From Stramonita haemastoma (Eukaryota > Mollusca > Gastropoda > Neogastropoda > Muricidae): a stretch of 27,500 nt of DNA. The notes below the pieces were generated by a model. The model saw nothing but the letters and a program-made list of their open reading frames with translations. It was not told the DNA's origin and searched no databases. The stretch covers positions 9,854,400 to 9,881,899 of the forward strand of contig CM060320.1 of assembly GCA_030674155.1 (NCBI GenBank). The letters are read 5' to 3'. Shown in pieces: positions 10,406-22,376 of this stretch (within the stretch, counting starts at the first letter, position 1; every line of letters begins with the position of its first letter). Both the position numbers and the translations under genes were made by a program.

Positions 10406-13001
10406 ATATGACTCTTTCACAAACAGCAGGTAAGTGCTATGGTCATATCGGTTACCTTGCTGTCACTGCCAAGGAAAACCATTCTGTAACATTTCCTAAG
10501 ATAATCTCCCTTTGTTTTTCCTCACCACACTCTCTCCTACGAACTAAAGACAGTGGTTCAATTCAACCAACAACTGGCATGCCCCTCCACCCTCCCCCAC
10601 CCAACTTCTTCTCCAAAAGAGACAAGATGTAAAAATCTAAATGGGGGTGAAAAAAGATAAAAACTTGATAAAGACTAGGACACTGGCCTCCGTATTCTCT
10701 CGTACTTTACAGGCAGTTCATCATCCTGCAGATCACATGTGACCACAGACGATGGACCAAGCCGACCTACCACTGCTGGTACTGTAACATCACAGCCAAC
10801 CACAACAGTAATCAGTACATATATATCCCTACGACATTTATATAGAGAGAAATAAGTGCAGGAGAAGAACACTTAACAACCAGATGCCAAGGAGACTTTT
10901 CTAAAAGCAAGGCATGAATTGTAAAAAAGAAAAACTGTGCAGACATAACACATGCAACAGGAATTAGCTTATCTTTCTGAATGACACCTACCCCCTCTCC
11001 TCCCCCCCCCCTTCCCATCTCTCTCTCACCCCAAATGTATGTGCTTACCTCCCTTTCCCTACTTTCTCATACTGCTATCATGATTTTTTTCTCATCATTT
11101 CAGATACTCAAGACTCATACCCTGGATATTCAAGCATTCTTGTTTTTTAAGATTAAAAAAAAAAGCAAATCAAAACCTGAGCATACACATTAATAAAGCA
11201 TTTGAAACGTTTTCCACATGCCTTTCAAAAAAAAAGAAAAAAAGAAAACATCAACTATGAATGGCAGGCAGAAATAAGGTAAAAAAAAAAACCCTACCCA
11301 CCAACCCAACAAAACCAAAAAAAACCCCTCTTACGACTCAACATCTCTGTGGTTTTATCGCATAACTGCAACAGCCGGCCAGTCAGTCCAGCCCTCTGCC
11401 TCCAACAGACAGACAGACAGGAAACATTTCCAGTCTGTTTCTTGCAACATGGCAGACATGAAGGGACTGGCACTGACACTGACACTGACATGGCTCACTG
11501 TGTCATGGCAGCGACAGGCTGGGTAAACACACACAACTCATGGCAGTCTGAGTACAGATGGCGTCTTCAAAGCATGCACAATAAACTGTGTATGAGGCCG
11601 ATATTGTCAGAGATTGGAACACAAGACGTCAAACTGTCTGGCAATGTGGGACTAGCGGGATCTATGACACAAAAATCAAATCCTGGCAGTTTTTTTTTTC
11701 TCTCCTCTCCTTGTCAACTCAGCTAGAGGTAACATGACAAGAGCGAGCAATCTAGCTAGCTAGCTATGCTATACACAAAAAGGTGTCAATACTTTTGAAC
11801 AAGTCGGTGCTATGCATTCTGTGTGTAGTGAGCATGGTGGGTGATGGATGGGTGGGATGTTCTGTTCTCAGAACACTGGCACAGAGAGAGATGATCCCAC
11901 TGTGCAGGGCGTGACTGACTGACTGACTGACTGTCAAAAAACAAGACATCTTTACCAGTGCCTTTCTCTCTTGAAACTTTGATAGTTTTTTTTTACAATT
12001 GCAACAACAACAATAAGAACAATGAAAATGATATAATAATAATAATCATAAAAAAATAATAACAATGATGCGAGATCTATACAGTGCCACCTCTGAACAC
12101 AACACTTCATGAAGCACTCCAAAAAACCCCTCAAGGAGCAAGGTAAAAGAAAACATATACAAGCAATATATAGCATAAGTGTAGCCGACATTTGGAGACA
12201 CTGCCAGATTAATTTTTTTGTTTTCATTTTATTTGGTGCTTCTTTTAACACGTGTCTAACTTTATCTTCCTGTTCACCAATGGCGACGTTGCTGCCACTT
12301 TTTTTCTGGACTAAACATAAACACACATACACACACAAAAGGGCCGGGCCGGCTTGCAACTAATGGCAAGTTTTGATATCCATTTCTCTGTTGAATACTT
12401 TCCCATTTTGGACTCTTGTGATGAATTTTCAAAACATTTCCTCTAAGCAATGGTCTGACTAGTGTGGTCTTTGCCTTACAACTCCTGTTTTGACTGTATC
12501 AGACATGATCTATGGAGGATCTTCAATATGGACACTAGGGTCCTACTTTTCCTCAAAATGTTGTCAGTAAACCTACCTTTACACAAGCACAAGCACGGTA
12601 AGTGACCAGATCATTTAATTTTCACATGAGAGTCTGATTTAAAGGTTGAAAATAGCGATACTGATTTGGAAACAGAACAGCAGAACTTCATCATGAGCAT
12701 GTCTGGTGACTTAATAAACAGAAGTCTTTCCTTATCTCCAACATCCCCATTTCTTCAGCACTTGGACAGTTGCTGTGATACTGGTCTGTGTTGGCTGTGC
12801 ACACAGGACAGTGTGCAGGGGTCTGAGGGGTCTGCCCATGCCTTCCCAACAAGACATGGCTTTTTCCACATCTCAGCCACATAACCCTTTCACACACACA
12901 TACAACAGCCCATACAATTGGTAACAAGCCCTCCAAATCCTCATGATGGAATATCCTTTCATTAAAGCAAACCCCCCCAAAAATCTGATCACACTTGTAT
13001 A
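10406..13001. other. Non-coding stretch, no gene recognised
   Basis: Contains a C-rich run near 11003, A-runs near 11155 and 11282, CTAGCTAGCTAG at about 11752, a GACT run at about 11911-11931 and AATAAA on the minus strand at 12228-12233. Open frames lack family similarity and codon character. Confidence 0.5.
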
Positions 13002-13163
13002 GAAAAATCTCCAGTAAGAGGGAGAATATACTGCAAGGTTCTTTTCAAGATGTACTACACACAGTCTCCCAGCGAGAAGAAAAAGGAAAATCTCCAGTAC
13101 GAGGGAGATATACTGTAAGGTTCTTTTCAATGTACTACACACAGTCTCCCAGCGAGAAGAAAA
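13002..13163. repeat. Direct tandem duplication, period about 84 bp
   Basis: AAAATCTCCAGTAAGAGGGA at about 13004 and AAAATCTCCAGTACGAGGGA at about 13087, each followed by AAGGTTCTTTTCAA and TACTACACACAGTCTCCCAG. Small indels and substitutions show some age. Confidence 0.92.
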
Positions 13164-14116
13164 CTCCCCATGGCTTGTGTCCCTTTTGCACAGCTCTATC
13201 ACAGAAAGAGAAACCTCTCCACTAAAAATGATGCTGCAAGTCTGCACAGGCACCAGCCATGAGAAAATCCTAAGTGTTGACATGTTGGCCAAAGGCTAGC
13301 AGTCAGGAAATTGCAAAAATTCCTGCGTCCTGTCTAAAAAAAAAAGAAAATTATCACCATCCTGTGCAGCTGTTCTCAACGTGCAGAGAGAAAAAAGAAA
13401 ACAACCAAACAAACAATAAAAGCAATACAACATTTCATGAGCAAAATGGCCACTACTTGCAGGACTAAGCTCCACTGGACAGAAATGACTGGCCAAAACA
13501 GCGACTGAACAAACCTTGCGTTTTGGTAACAAAAAGATGGCGACATTCTTATCTCCCCATCCTGGCAAACCACCCACCCACACACACACAAACATACATA
13601 AACTACCATCAAACACTGCAGACATCATGCGTCAGGGTGAGTTATTATACAGTTCATTCAGTGTGATTCTATCCTGTTCTCAACAATTTGGGGGGAGGGG
13701 GGGAAGGGACAAGGGGGAGAAGTGAGGGGTGAGGGTGGAGGGGGGGGGAAGTGAGACATAAAACACAGACATGAATCAAATAAATGTTGACAACCAGCAC
13801 TCCAGTACTTTACCCGTACTTCAAGTTCAGGAGGAGGAGGAAAAAGGAGAACCATGGGAATTCAAAAATGCATAAGATCTTTTTTTTTTTCTTCAGAAAA
13901 AAAAACCCAACAACAACAAAAAAACAAAAACCAGAGAGGAGAAGAGACAGACCAAAACTGTGACATGTTCATGATGAAACCAATAATGTGAAATCTGTAA
14001 AATGTACACATGTATCAACAGACAGACAACACAGCACTGGCAGGGAAGGAACACAGACTGAGGGGGGTCTATCCTCAATGACTGACAACTCTTCCCAAAC
14101 AAGGATGGGGATAACT
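13164..14116. other. Non-coding stretch, no gene recognised
   Basis: Contains a G-rich tract at 13690-13750 (runs of five to nine G) and an A-rich tract near 13890-13930. No coding exon recognised. Confidence 0.5.
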
Positions 14117-14210
14117 GAGTGATGATGATGATGATGATGATGATGAGATGAGATGAAGATGATGATGATGATGATGACGACGACGATGATGATGATGATG
14201 ATGACGACAC
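14117..14210. repeat. ATG/GAT trinucleotide microsatellite
   Basis: About 30 GAT/GAC/GAA units with interruptions (GAGATGAGATGAAGATG and GACGACGACGATG). Confidence 0.95.
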
Positions 14211-14563
14211 TGGGCTGACACCGAACTCACAGAACACACTGTGGGCTGATCCAAAACAAACATAAAAAAATTCAAAAACAAAAAAACGAAACAAACAACC
14301 AAACCCACTAGTCCCTCAGCAAACACACACACACACACATCAAGCATTCAGAACAGTGGACAGACAAACGATATATATATATATATTCCAACTCTAGCCC
14401 GGCCAAATATGCTGACTTCCGCTCTCCTCACAAACTATAATTACACACACTGGTAAAAGAACAGATCTGTCAGCCATTCAACAGCTATCTTTTTCATACA
14501 CACTCATCATCTCTACTCTTATTGACACACAAGTCTCTTTCTGCGCACACATCTCTCTCTCCT

Positions 14564-14758
14564 CCTCACACACACACACACACACACACACAACCCCACA
14601 CACACACACACACACACACCACACACACACACACACACACACCACACACACACACACACACGCACACACTTACTCACTCACTCACTCATGCACATTCACA
14701 AACACAGACACACAAACATACACACAGACACACTCACTCATGCACATTCACACAGACA

Positions 14759-14789
<31 letters not shown>

Positions 14790-14830
14790 CTCACAAACAC
14801 ACACACAGACACAGACACATAGACACGCAC
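14564..14830. repeat. Complex CA microsatellite block
   Basis: Several CA arrays divided by CC, ACTC and CAGA interruptions. A duplicated ACTCATGCACATTCACA lies inside it (about 14684 and 14735). Confidence 0.95.
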
Positions 14831-14867
14831 ACTTCCACACAGCAGTTCCAGTTGAAAATACTAGTGC

Positions 14868-14950
14868 AAAAGCATTCAGTGACTTTGGAATCGAACCAGC
14901 AGGCCGTGACAACAGACACCGAACCACACACAGGACTAACAACCACCAGG
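14868..14950 (-). mobile_element. tRNA-like SINE head, reverse orientation
   Basis: The minus strand reads TTGGCCTGGTGGTTGTTAGT (A-box-like) and, about 40 nt on, GGTTCGATTCC, which fits the B-box consensus. The spacing suits a tRNA-derived SINE promoter. The sequence between does not make a convincing cloverleaf. Confidence 0.45.
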
Positions 14951-16750
14951 CCAAGGCCTGGCCTGTCTCAGACTATCACAATCTGCTGTCGTCTAAAATG
15001 TCAGTTAACTATGTACAAAACAACTTCCCCTTTATTCAGACAAAAAAAGAGAGACCAAAAAAAGAGTCAAGGTACAACACAAAAACTCATGCACTTACAT
15101 GTACAATCACACACACACACATCAAGTACTGTAGTTTTTGTGTGCTCTCTTTGCACTGTTTTGACACCGATTGAAAAACATGAGACAAACGAACCCCTTA
15201 ATGAATGATGACACGAGATTATCATTAAAAGAGACCAAATCTCTGACCAATTACAAATAATCATAATAACATAACATCGAGAGATATAAACCACCAAAGA
15301 CAAACTGGGCCTTTTTTAAAACTATGGCATGATTTCTGCTTCTGCTACACTTGTGCAAGTCAAAACAGAAGCACACAATATCATAATAATCATCATGTAC
15401 AGGAGACAAAAAAACCAAAAACCACCAACTGAAACGGCAGACACGATTATTTGAAATGTCTCATTTCTAACCTGTTGTCGCTCCGGCGGAAAGAGTATCA
15501 CATTCAATCTGATGACAATGTTGTGGTAGACGGTGCAGTTTGCATGGTGTCCCAGGTGACACAGAGTGACAGACAGACAGACGGACAGACAGGGAGGGAA
15601 GGAGGGTGCTGAAAAGAAAAAAGAAGAAGAAAAAGACAGGTGGACGAGGAAGGGAGTGGGCAAAACACCAAAACCTAGGACACGCGGATTCCTGACGCAC
15701 ATCTCTGCGCATGCGCCATCTTGTCATGCCCAGGATGCTGTCCGCCCGGCCGGCCGTCTTTGGTCCCTCCACTTTCACACACAAAACAGGGGAAAGCTTT
15801 TGTCAACATCCTCCACACCACAGGGAATTCTGGACACATTATTTTGGAAATTTGACACCCCCCTCCCCCCTCCCTAATATCCATTCTCCAAGTCACGTGA
15901 ATCTTGCCCCAGCACACATAACTTGTATCACTGCACTTTTTTCATCATCATCATCATCACATCCTTATTGTTGACATGGTCCTACTGTCCACAGCCTTCT
16001 GCAGGCGCTACAACTCTTTTGGTGTCTGTCCTTCCACACTGCCGATACTCATGCACTCTCTCCCCCCCCCCCCTCCCTGGCACAAGTTTGTCCAGCGCAC
16101 TACAGCATTCTGCAGGATCTGGCAGTGATTCCTCCATCCTTCAGTATCACCCGCTGTCTTCCTCCAAAACATTCAGAAAAATCTGGCATCGTTCTGTTCT
16201 TTAGTATCATCTGACTGAGTTGTTCTCCGTGTTGCTCTGCATGATCCGGCACCATTCTCCGTCTCCAGTGCCTCCAGGGCTGCCTTCCAATCCAGAAATG
16301 GCTCCTGTCTTCACAGCCTCCCCCCTCCCTCCCCCTCTTTCCCCACATCCACATTGTAACTGGCTCACAAACTGTAAAATATTCTCCAAAATGACAAATT
16401 TGAGAAGAGTATTCTCCAAAATTAATATCAGAGATAACATTGCAGAATGATGACTGAAACTGCCTGAAAAGATGAAAAAGTCCTCCAATGCCTAAAGCTG
16501 CACCACTCAGGAGAATGCTGTCATCAGCCCTGGTCTCTATACCCAGTCACTGCCAGCACAGAGCCATGTGTCTGTCAGTGCAGATCTTCCCTGCACAGAC
16601 ACAGACAGACACCGTGCTGTCTGCCCTTGACCACCATCTCCAGTCCCCTCTTCTGCTGTGCCTCGTGTTGGCATACACGCCAAAGTGAATGTGCTCAGAC
16701 TCCTAACGAGCTACTGCCAGCAATTTAAGTATACACAGGGCACAATGTCC
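14951..16750. other. Non-coding stretch, no gene recognised
   Basis: Contains a GACAGACAGACGGACAGACA run at about 15568, a purine-rich block to 15650, a GCGCATGCGC motif at 15708-15717, an ATC run at about 15940 and a C-run near 16063. AATAAA on the minus strand lies at 15031-15036. No conserved coding block seen. Confidence 0.5.
15700..15730. promoter_or_regulatory. NRF1-like palindrome fused to a YY1-like motif
   Basis: Plus strand TCTGCGCATGCGCCATCTTG: GCGCATGCGC is the NRF1 core and, on the other strand, CAAGATGGCGC resembles the YY1 core. Both are typical of animal promoters. No transcript start is otherwise indicated here, so this may be chance. Confidence 0.25.
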
Positions 16751-16754
16751 TATA

Positions 16755-17190
16755 TCTCCACATGTTTTAGCAGGAACCCCGATCTTCATGTCTTTCTGAG
16801 GGAACCCCCATCTGCATGTGTGTCACTGGGAATTTTGATCTCCATATGTGTAAAAGACATTACTATTTCCTATGCGTCAACAAACATCGATCCTCTGTGC
16901 ATCAATAAGAATTCTGAGCTTTATGCTTCAAGGGGAATTCTGAGCTCTTTGTGTCAATGAGGATTGTGAGCTCTGATTCCAAAACTATTGAGCTCCCTGT
17001 TAAATAAAATTTTGAGCTTCATGTCTGACTGAGAATTCTGACATCATTGGAGAGGAAATGGATTTCCATGTGTCACTTAGAAATCAAAATTCCACCTGCC
17101 ACACACAGTTCATAACTTCCCCTATCACTCAAAATCTGGAAATCATGTAATCAAAAGGGAAATCACAGCTCTACATCTGACTTACACGGA
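16755..17190. repeat. Decayed tandem array, about 27-bp period
   Basis: About a dozen diverged units of the type GAGCTTCATGTGTCAATGAG followed by AATTCT. Recognisable starts occur near 16788, 16828, 16888, 16915, 16941, 16968, 16990 and 17012. Units differ at many positions, so the array is old. Confidence 0.7.
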
Positions 17191-18144
17191 TGATGGTATT
17201 GTCTGCTAAGACAGGGTAGTCGACCTAACACAGATTTTAAATCTCTCTCTCTAAATATCTATGCCAATGACACTTCAAACATCTTCATATTGCAGGGGAT
17301 CAGAGTCCTTCACTTGCATGAAGAATAGTTCTGCGCTTAGCCTACATTATTAAATTAAAAAAACCAGACCTATTCAGACAAAGGCAATCCTTCATAAAGT
17401 GGAACCTTGATCAAGACACAAGCTCTGGATTCCACGCTGGTTTTTGTAAGTTTGGAGGGAGGGGAGCAGCAGGAGGAGGAAGAGGTGAGGGTGGTCAGGA
17501 CACCGACAAAGAAGCAGGACTCTTTTTTCATTCTTCAATACCAAATCACTTTCACTACTGGTGATGCTCTACCACTAAAACAGCACAATTTACTACCACA
17601 TACTTGCTGGAAACTTTTTTCATACATCTGAACTCTTTCTTTTTTTTAAAAATGGGTTTCATCACCCCAAATTCCTACCCCAAGAAGTCTCTAGTGTCTT
17701 TCTCCTTGGTGTTTCACTACCACAGGGGTCCTCAGCCATCACACACAGACTACTCTCTTCCCCTGTGAAGAGAGGGGTGGGGGGATAGTGACTTGTCAGA
17801 GAACAACGGGGCCAGAGAGAGGGGAGAAAGTGTGACACAACCACGTTAGCGTCGCAGGACTGTCCTCTCTCCGCCCACATCCCTCAACACTCTCCTGTGC
17901 TCACACTGGCGTCCCCCCCCCCCCAGTCCTCCCAGCAGGCAAGCAGTCCATCTTGACCAGTGCATGATGGGAACGTGCATGTATAAACAGGAAGAACGGT
18001 GAGCCCGGAGCAACACAGACACAGAGAAACGAGACAGCAGAAAGAAAAGGAGGAGGGGGGGGGAAGGGGGAAGGGAAGGAGGGAGGGAGGCAGCAGCAGC
18101 AGCAGCAGCAGGGGGGGAGGGAGGGGGTGTAGGTGGCAGTCAGG
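17191..18144. other. Proximal 3'UTR and downstream region of the PKC gene
   Basis: Directly follows the PKC stop in sense direction. It contains the CTG repeat (18091-18111 on plus as CAG), G-rich blocks at 18050-18130 and 17770-17840 on plus, and a C-run at 17914-17923. No coding exon recognised; the extent of the true UTR is unknown. Confidence 0.6.
18091..18111 (-). repeat. (CTG)7 in the PKC 3'UTR
   Basis: Seven perfect CAG units on the plus strand, CTG in the transcript, about 35 nt past the stop codon and flanked by C-rich sequence in sense orientation. The flanking GGAGGGAGGG on plus makes the block strongly strand-asymmetric. Confidence 0.95.
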
Positions 18145-18318
18145 TCATGGCAGGGCTGCAGTGTCCAGCTGCAGTTTGCCGTAGTCGGGGTTGACGAAGG
18201 AAAAGCCACGGAACTCCTCCTGGTTGATGGCCTTGACCACGGCCGGGTCAACAGGGGTCAGCGAGGGCTCCTCTGACGTGAAGTCGCGGTCGAAGTTGTT
18301 GGCGTCCACTTTCGATTT
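18145..18318 (-). CDS. PRKCE: PKC terminal exon: V5 tail with turn and hydrophobic motifs, stop codon
   Basis: 174 nt: 57 codons and TGA (18145-18147). It encodes [20 protein letters not shown], then [20 protein letters not shown] and [17 protein letters not shown]. NFDxDFTxEEP is typical of PKC tails. SLTPVD carries the turn-motif threonine (human T710 equivalent) and FRGFSFVN the hydrophobic-motif serine (human S729 equivalent), both priming sites needed for a mature kinase. Beyond the hydrophobic motif the tail is about 14 residues longer than in vertebrate epsilon (which ends shortly after FSYFGEDLMP as I recall) and ends LDTAALP. Acceptor TTCTTCAG/AAATCG. Confidence 0.95.
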   Translation of the reverse strand, partial: KSKVDANNFDRDFTSEEPSLTPVDPAVVKAINQEEFRGFSFVNPDYGKLQLDTAALP

Positions 18319-18454
18319 CTGAAGAACAAAACATACAAGTCTTGTGAGGCAAGTTTTCCATACTTCACTAATACTTGGCATCTGCTTTTTTAAAGTTAAA
18401 TGCAAAATGCTGAAATGAAAAACAAGAAGCTTACATTCCATTCCTCTCATTCTT

Positions 18455-18700
18455 AGGTAAAAGGTAAAGGTGTCCCATAACCTATGTGGTCGTAGGGGAG
18501 CGACGCATCAGAGACCTCAGCTTCTCTAGGGGCCAGCATATTGAGGGCGGCACTCATCTCCTTTTCCTTGCTGCTTTACCTTCCCTGACCCTTAAGAGAG
18601 CCAGGTACCCATTTACAGCTGGGTGAAGTAGGGGACTGTACAGAAGCCAAGACATGCAAACGGTCTCCTATCCAATTGGTAACCATGCAATGCACAAGAA
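18455..18700. mobile_element. Probable interspersed repeat in last PKC intron
   Basis: Contains GCCAGGTACCCATTTACAGC followed by TGGGTGAAGTAGGGGACTGT and later TCTCCTATCCAATTGGTAAC. The GTACCCATTTACA..TGGGTG block is one I recall as recurring in molluscan and other marine invertebrate genomes. No ends or target duplications were defined. Confidence 0.45.
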
Positions 18701-18879
18701 CAACAACAACCAACTTTCAGCCAACACAGGAATAAGAATCAGGTTGAAGACTACATCAAAGCATGTTTATCACGGAGACAAACGAGTGTACATCTTAGGA
18801 AAAAAACAACAACAAAAAAAAACATCTTAGGCCTCACTGTCCCACTGCAAAAAGTCCTTCAGTGTATCAGAGCACTCAC

Positions 18880-19029
18880 TATTTTGGGTTTGAAGGGAGG
18901 TTTGACTCGACGCTGCTCCAACGCCTCGAAGTCGATCTTTTGGTGAAAGAAGGCATGGACAAAGATGGCCTTCTCCGCTCCTTGAGACACCACACACCCC
19001 AGTCGCTTGGCCGGGTTCTTGGTCATGAA
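18880..19029 (-). CDS. PRKCE: PKC exon: end of kinase domain and start of C-terminal extension
   Basis: Exactly 50 codons, phase 0 both ends, starting [20 protein letters not shown] and ending [15 protein letters not shown] is the conserved C-lobe arginine motif and PPFKP starts the AGC C-tail. The segment [20 protein letters not shown] is one residue longer than the vertebrate form I recall (AIKQHPFFKEIDW), and the conserved tryptophan after ID is phenylalanine. Acceptor GTGTTTCAG/TTCATG is directly preceded on the sense strand by about 140 nt of TG-rich repeat. Donor AAAATA/GTGAGT. Confidence 0.94.
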
Positions 19030-19032
19030 CTG

Positions 19033-19137
19033 AAACACACACACATGCACGCACACACACACACCATGCATGCATGCACACACACACACACACGTACACA
19101 CATGCACACACACACACACAAAGCGTGTGCAAGCATG

Positions 19138-19172
<35 letters not shown>

Positions 19173-19175
19173 CCA
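19033..19175. repeat. CA/GC-rich microsatellite abutting a PKC acceptor
   Basis: ACACACACATGCACGCACAC and similar. In sense orientation it forms a TG-rich tract immediately before the acceptor of exon 18880-19029. Confidence 0.93.
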
Positions 19176-19590
19176 TACATCCATAAACATGTATTATCCA
19201 CACAGAAAAAGACTTTTAGACAAATCAAATTCAAATTCTTTATTTCCTCTTCATCCCTTTAGGGATATGGAGGATTTTACACAATATCAATGAACAAATT
19301 CATAGCTGAACAACAGACATGCACCATTTAACTGGACATCTTAACAACTCCTATACAACAAAAAATTGTTTGTTTACACATATTTAACTCTTTGAACAAA
19401 GTTTACATTTTATTTTGTGTCTGTGTTTGTGTTTGTGTGTGTGTGTGTCTGTGTGTGAGTGTATGCATGCTAGTATGCATTGTTTTCTATGTAACTTTCA
19501 TATTATACTGAGCATTACATTCAACAATGTGAGTTGGCAAAAAGATTTTTTAAAAAGAGGTTGAAAAATCGTGAGTCACTCTTTTCTCTA

Positions 19591-19842
<252 letters not shown>

Positions 19843-20035
19843 TTAACAGCAATTCAGCATGAAGCATACCCATCAAAGACATATGGATGACAATACCAAG
19901 CTTTAAATAAGGTTTGACTTCATGGGAACTTATAAATTGTCTATACATTTGATATCTTTCACTGCTTTGTATATGACCACTCCACTGCTGCCATCGGCAG
20001 TCAATCAGTCTTTGCTTAACAACGTTATGTAGCTC

Positions 20036-20175
20036 AGAGAGAGAGAGAGAGAGGGAGAGACAGAGAGAGAGAGACAGAGACAGACAATGAGACAGAGAGA
20101 GAGGGAGACAGACAATGAGACAGACAGACAGACGATGAGAGAGACAGACCAAGACAGACAGACAGACAGACTGGA
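20036..20175. repeat. GA/CAGA microsatellite
   Basis: GAGAGAGAGAGAGAGGGAGA then CAGACAATGAGACAGACAGA blocks. Confidence 0.95.
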
Positions 20176-20226
20176 GAGAAAATCATCCAGCCAGTTAAAG
20201 CTCCTAACTTGACTTCCTGAAGCTCA

Positions 20227-20581
<355 letters not shown>

Positions 20582-20826
20582 CTCACTCACCCACCCACGC
20601 CCATGTATATCCATGCATATGTGCTCATGTGTGCTTAGTTTTGTTTGCATACTTTTTTAAAAAGGCTCTATACCATTTTTTAATAGGGAGGAAGCAATGA
20701 TAATGTATCTCCACTACAAATGGCAAAAACAATACTCTTCTGAATGTTTTTGACTATTGTATCAAAATTTTGAATACCCACAAAATGAAAAATGTCACAA
20801 GTGCACACACACACACACACATACAC

Positions 20827-20972
20827 ACACCGCTTTTCGGAAGACTATGTCATTGTGTGCTGGTGGGAATGGATGACAAAATTTACAAAACCGCACACAC
20901 ACAGCAACTGGATGTAAAAAAGTACATGGGTGCTTATTCCAATATACTCGAAATAAAGAATGAAAAAAATCT
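20827..20972 (+). mobile_element. SINE-like repeat copy, 5' truncated
   Basis: CCGCTTTTCGGAAGACTATG, then TGTGTGCTGGTGGGAATGGA, then GGTGCTTATTCCAATATACT and an A-rich tail, collinear with 21880-22020 and 27147-27280. It lies in a PKC intron, antisense to the gene. Confidence 0.75.
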
Positions 20973-20984
20973 AAAAATAAATAT

Positions 20985-21080
20985 AATACACACACACACG
21001 CACACACAAACACACCCACCCACCCACACAAACACACACAGACACCCACCCACCCCCACCCCATCCACACACCCACCCCT
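20985..21080. repeat. CA/CCCA microsatellite next to a PKC donor
   Basis: ACACACACACGCACACACAA then CCCACCCACCC arrays up to 21080. In sense orientation this is a G-rich tract starting within 10 nt of the donor at 21087. Confidence 0.92.
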
Positions 21081-21086
21081 CACTCA

Positions 21087-21586
<500 letters not shown>

Positions 21587-21797
21587 TATGATTTCTTGGT
21601 AAGAAAATGGTAGGCACCTGATTCTAGTTCTAAAATTTAATTTTCACACACATATGCATGTACGCACAGAAACACACACACACACACGCTTCCCACAGTA
21701 AACACCGTCAGTTACTACAATGCTTCCTGGGTAAGAAAATGGTAGACCCCCCACAATTCTAGTTAATTTAATGTTCACACACTCACTCACACACAAA

Positions 21798-22045
21798 AGT
21801 CCTTCGGATGAGACTTTAAACCGAGGCCCCGTGTGCGAAAGCACGCAGAACACCTTGCGCACACGTTAAATCCTGTTCCGCTTTTCATAAGAGTAGGCCA
21901 TCGTGTGCCGGTGGGAACAGATGACAATATTTACCAAACTGCATACACACGGGGACCGGATGAAAAAAAGCACATGATTGCTTATTCTGTTATCCTCGAT
22001 ATAAAACAATAAATAAATAAATAAATAAACACACACACATACACA
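21798..22045 (+). mobile_element. SINE-like repeat, most complete copy
   Basis: Starts GTCCTTCGGATGAGACTTTA, continues with AACCGAGGCCCCGTGTGC, GCGCACACGTTAAATCC, GGCCATCGTGTGCCGGTGGG and GATTGCTTATTCTGTTATCC, and ends in an AATA tail at 22008-22030. It lies in the intron between the two N-lobe exons, antisense to PKC. No coding capacity. The family name is not known to me. Confidence 0.75.
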
Positions 22046-22168
22046 CACACACACACACACGTCCACCCACCCACACACAAAGCGGGAACTGGGAGAGAGG
22101 GGCGAGGAGACCTCAGCATTTCCCTACCTACCCCTGTCAGCACTAACTAACTAACTCTTTATGCCAAC

Positions 22169-22342
22169 CTTGGTCTGGAAGGAGCAGTAGAGGGCGGTGA
22201 GGAAGGGGTGTTTGGCCGACAGGGCTAGGATGCGTTTCTCCGTCATGGTGCACTCCACGTCATCGTCCTGGATGATGATGTCCTTCTTTAGCACCTTCAC
22301 CGCAAACACCTCCTCCGTCCCCTTCTGCTCCGCCAACATCAC
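22169..22342 (-). CDS. PRKCE: PKC exon: kinase N-lobe, catalytic lysine and helix C
   Basis: Exactly 58 codons, phase 0 at both ends, beginning [20 protein letters not shown]. The lysine in AVKVLKK is the ATP-anchoring residue corresponding to human PKC epsilon K437. The glutamate in CTMTEKRIL is the helix C partner. It ends LYCSFQTK, leading to the gatekeeper region. The acceptor is GTGGCAG/GTGATG and its upstream tract is mostly a (TTG)n repeat (plus-strand 22349-22372) instead of a usual pyrimidine run. The donor is ACCAAG/GTTGGC, a weak +3 T site. No substitutions of catalytic residues are seen. Confidence 0.95.
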
Positions 22343-22348
22343 CTGCCA

Positions 22349-22376
22349 CAACAACAACAACAACAACAACATCAGA
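22349..22376. repeat. (ACA)n tract upstream of a PKC acceptor
   Basis: CAACAACAACAACAAC run; in sense it is (TTG)n and takes the place of the polypyrimidine tract for exon 22169-22342. Confidence 0.9.

Noticed and set aside
11750..11767. CTAGCTAGCTAG palindrome as a regulatory site
   Set aside because: Simple tetranucleotide repeat with no supporting context.
14868..14950. Functional tRNA gene
   Set aside because: B box is good but no convincing acceptor stem or anticodon arm; treated as a SINE head.
14522..15208. 228-residue plus-strand frame
   Set aside because: First half is CA repeat, second half crosses a tRNA-like SINE head and has no recognisable domain.
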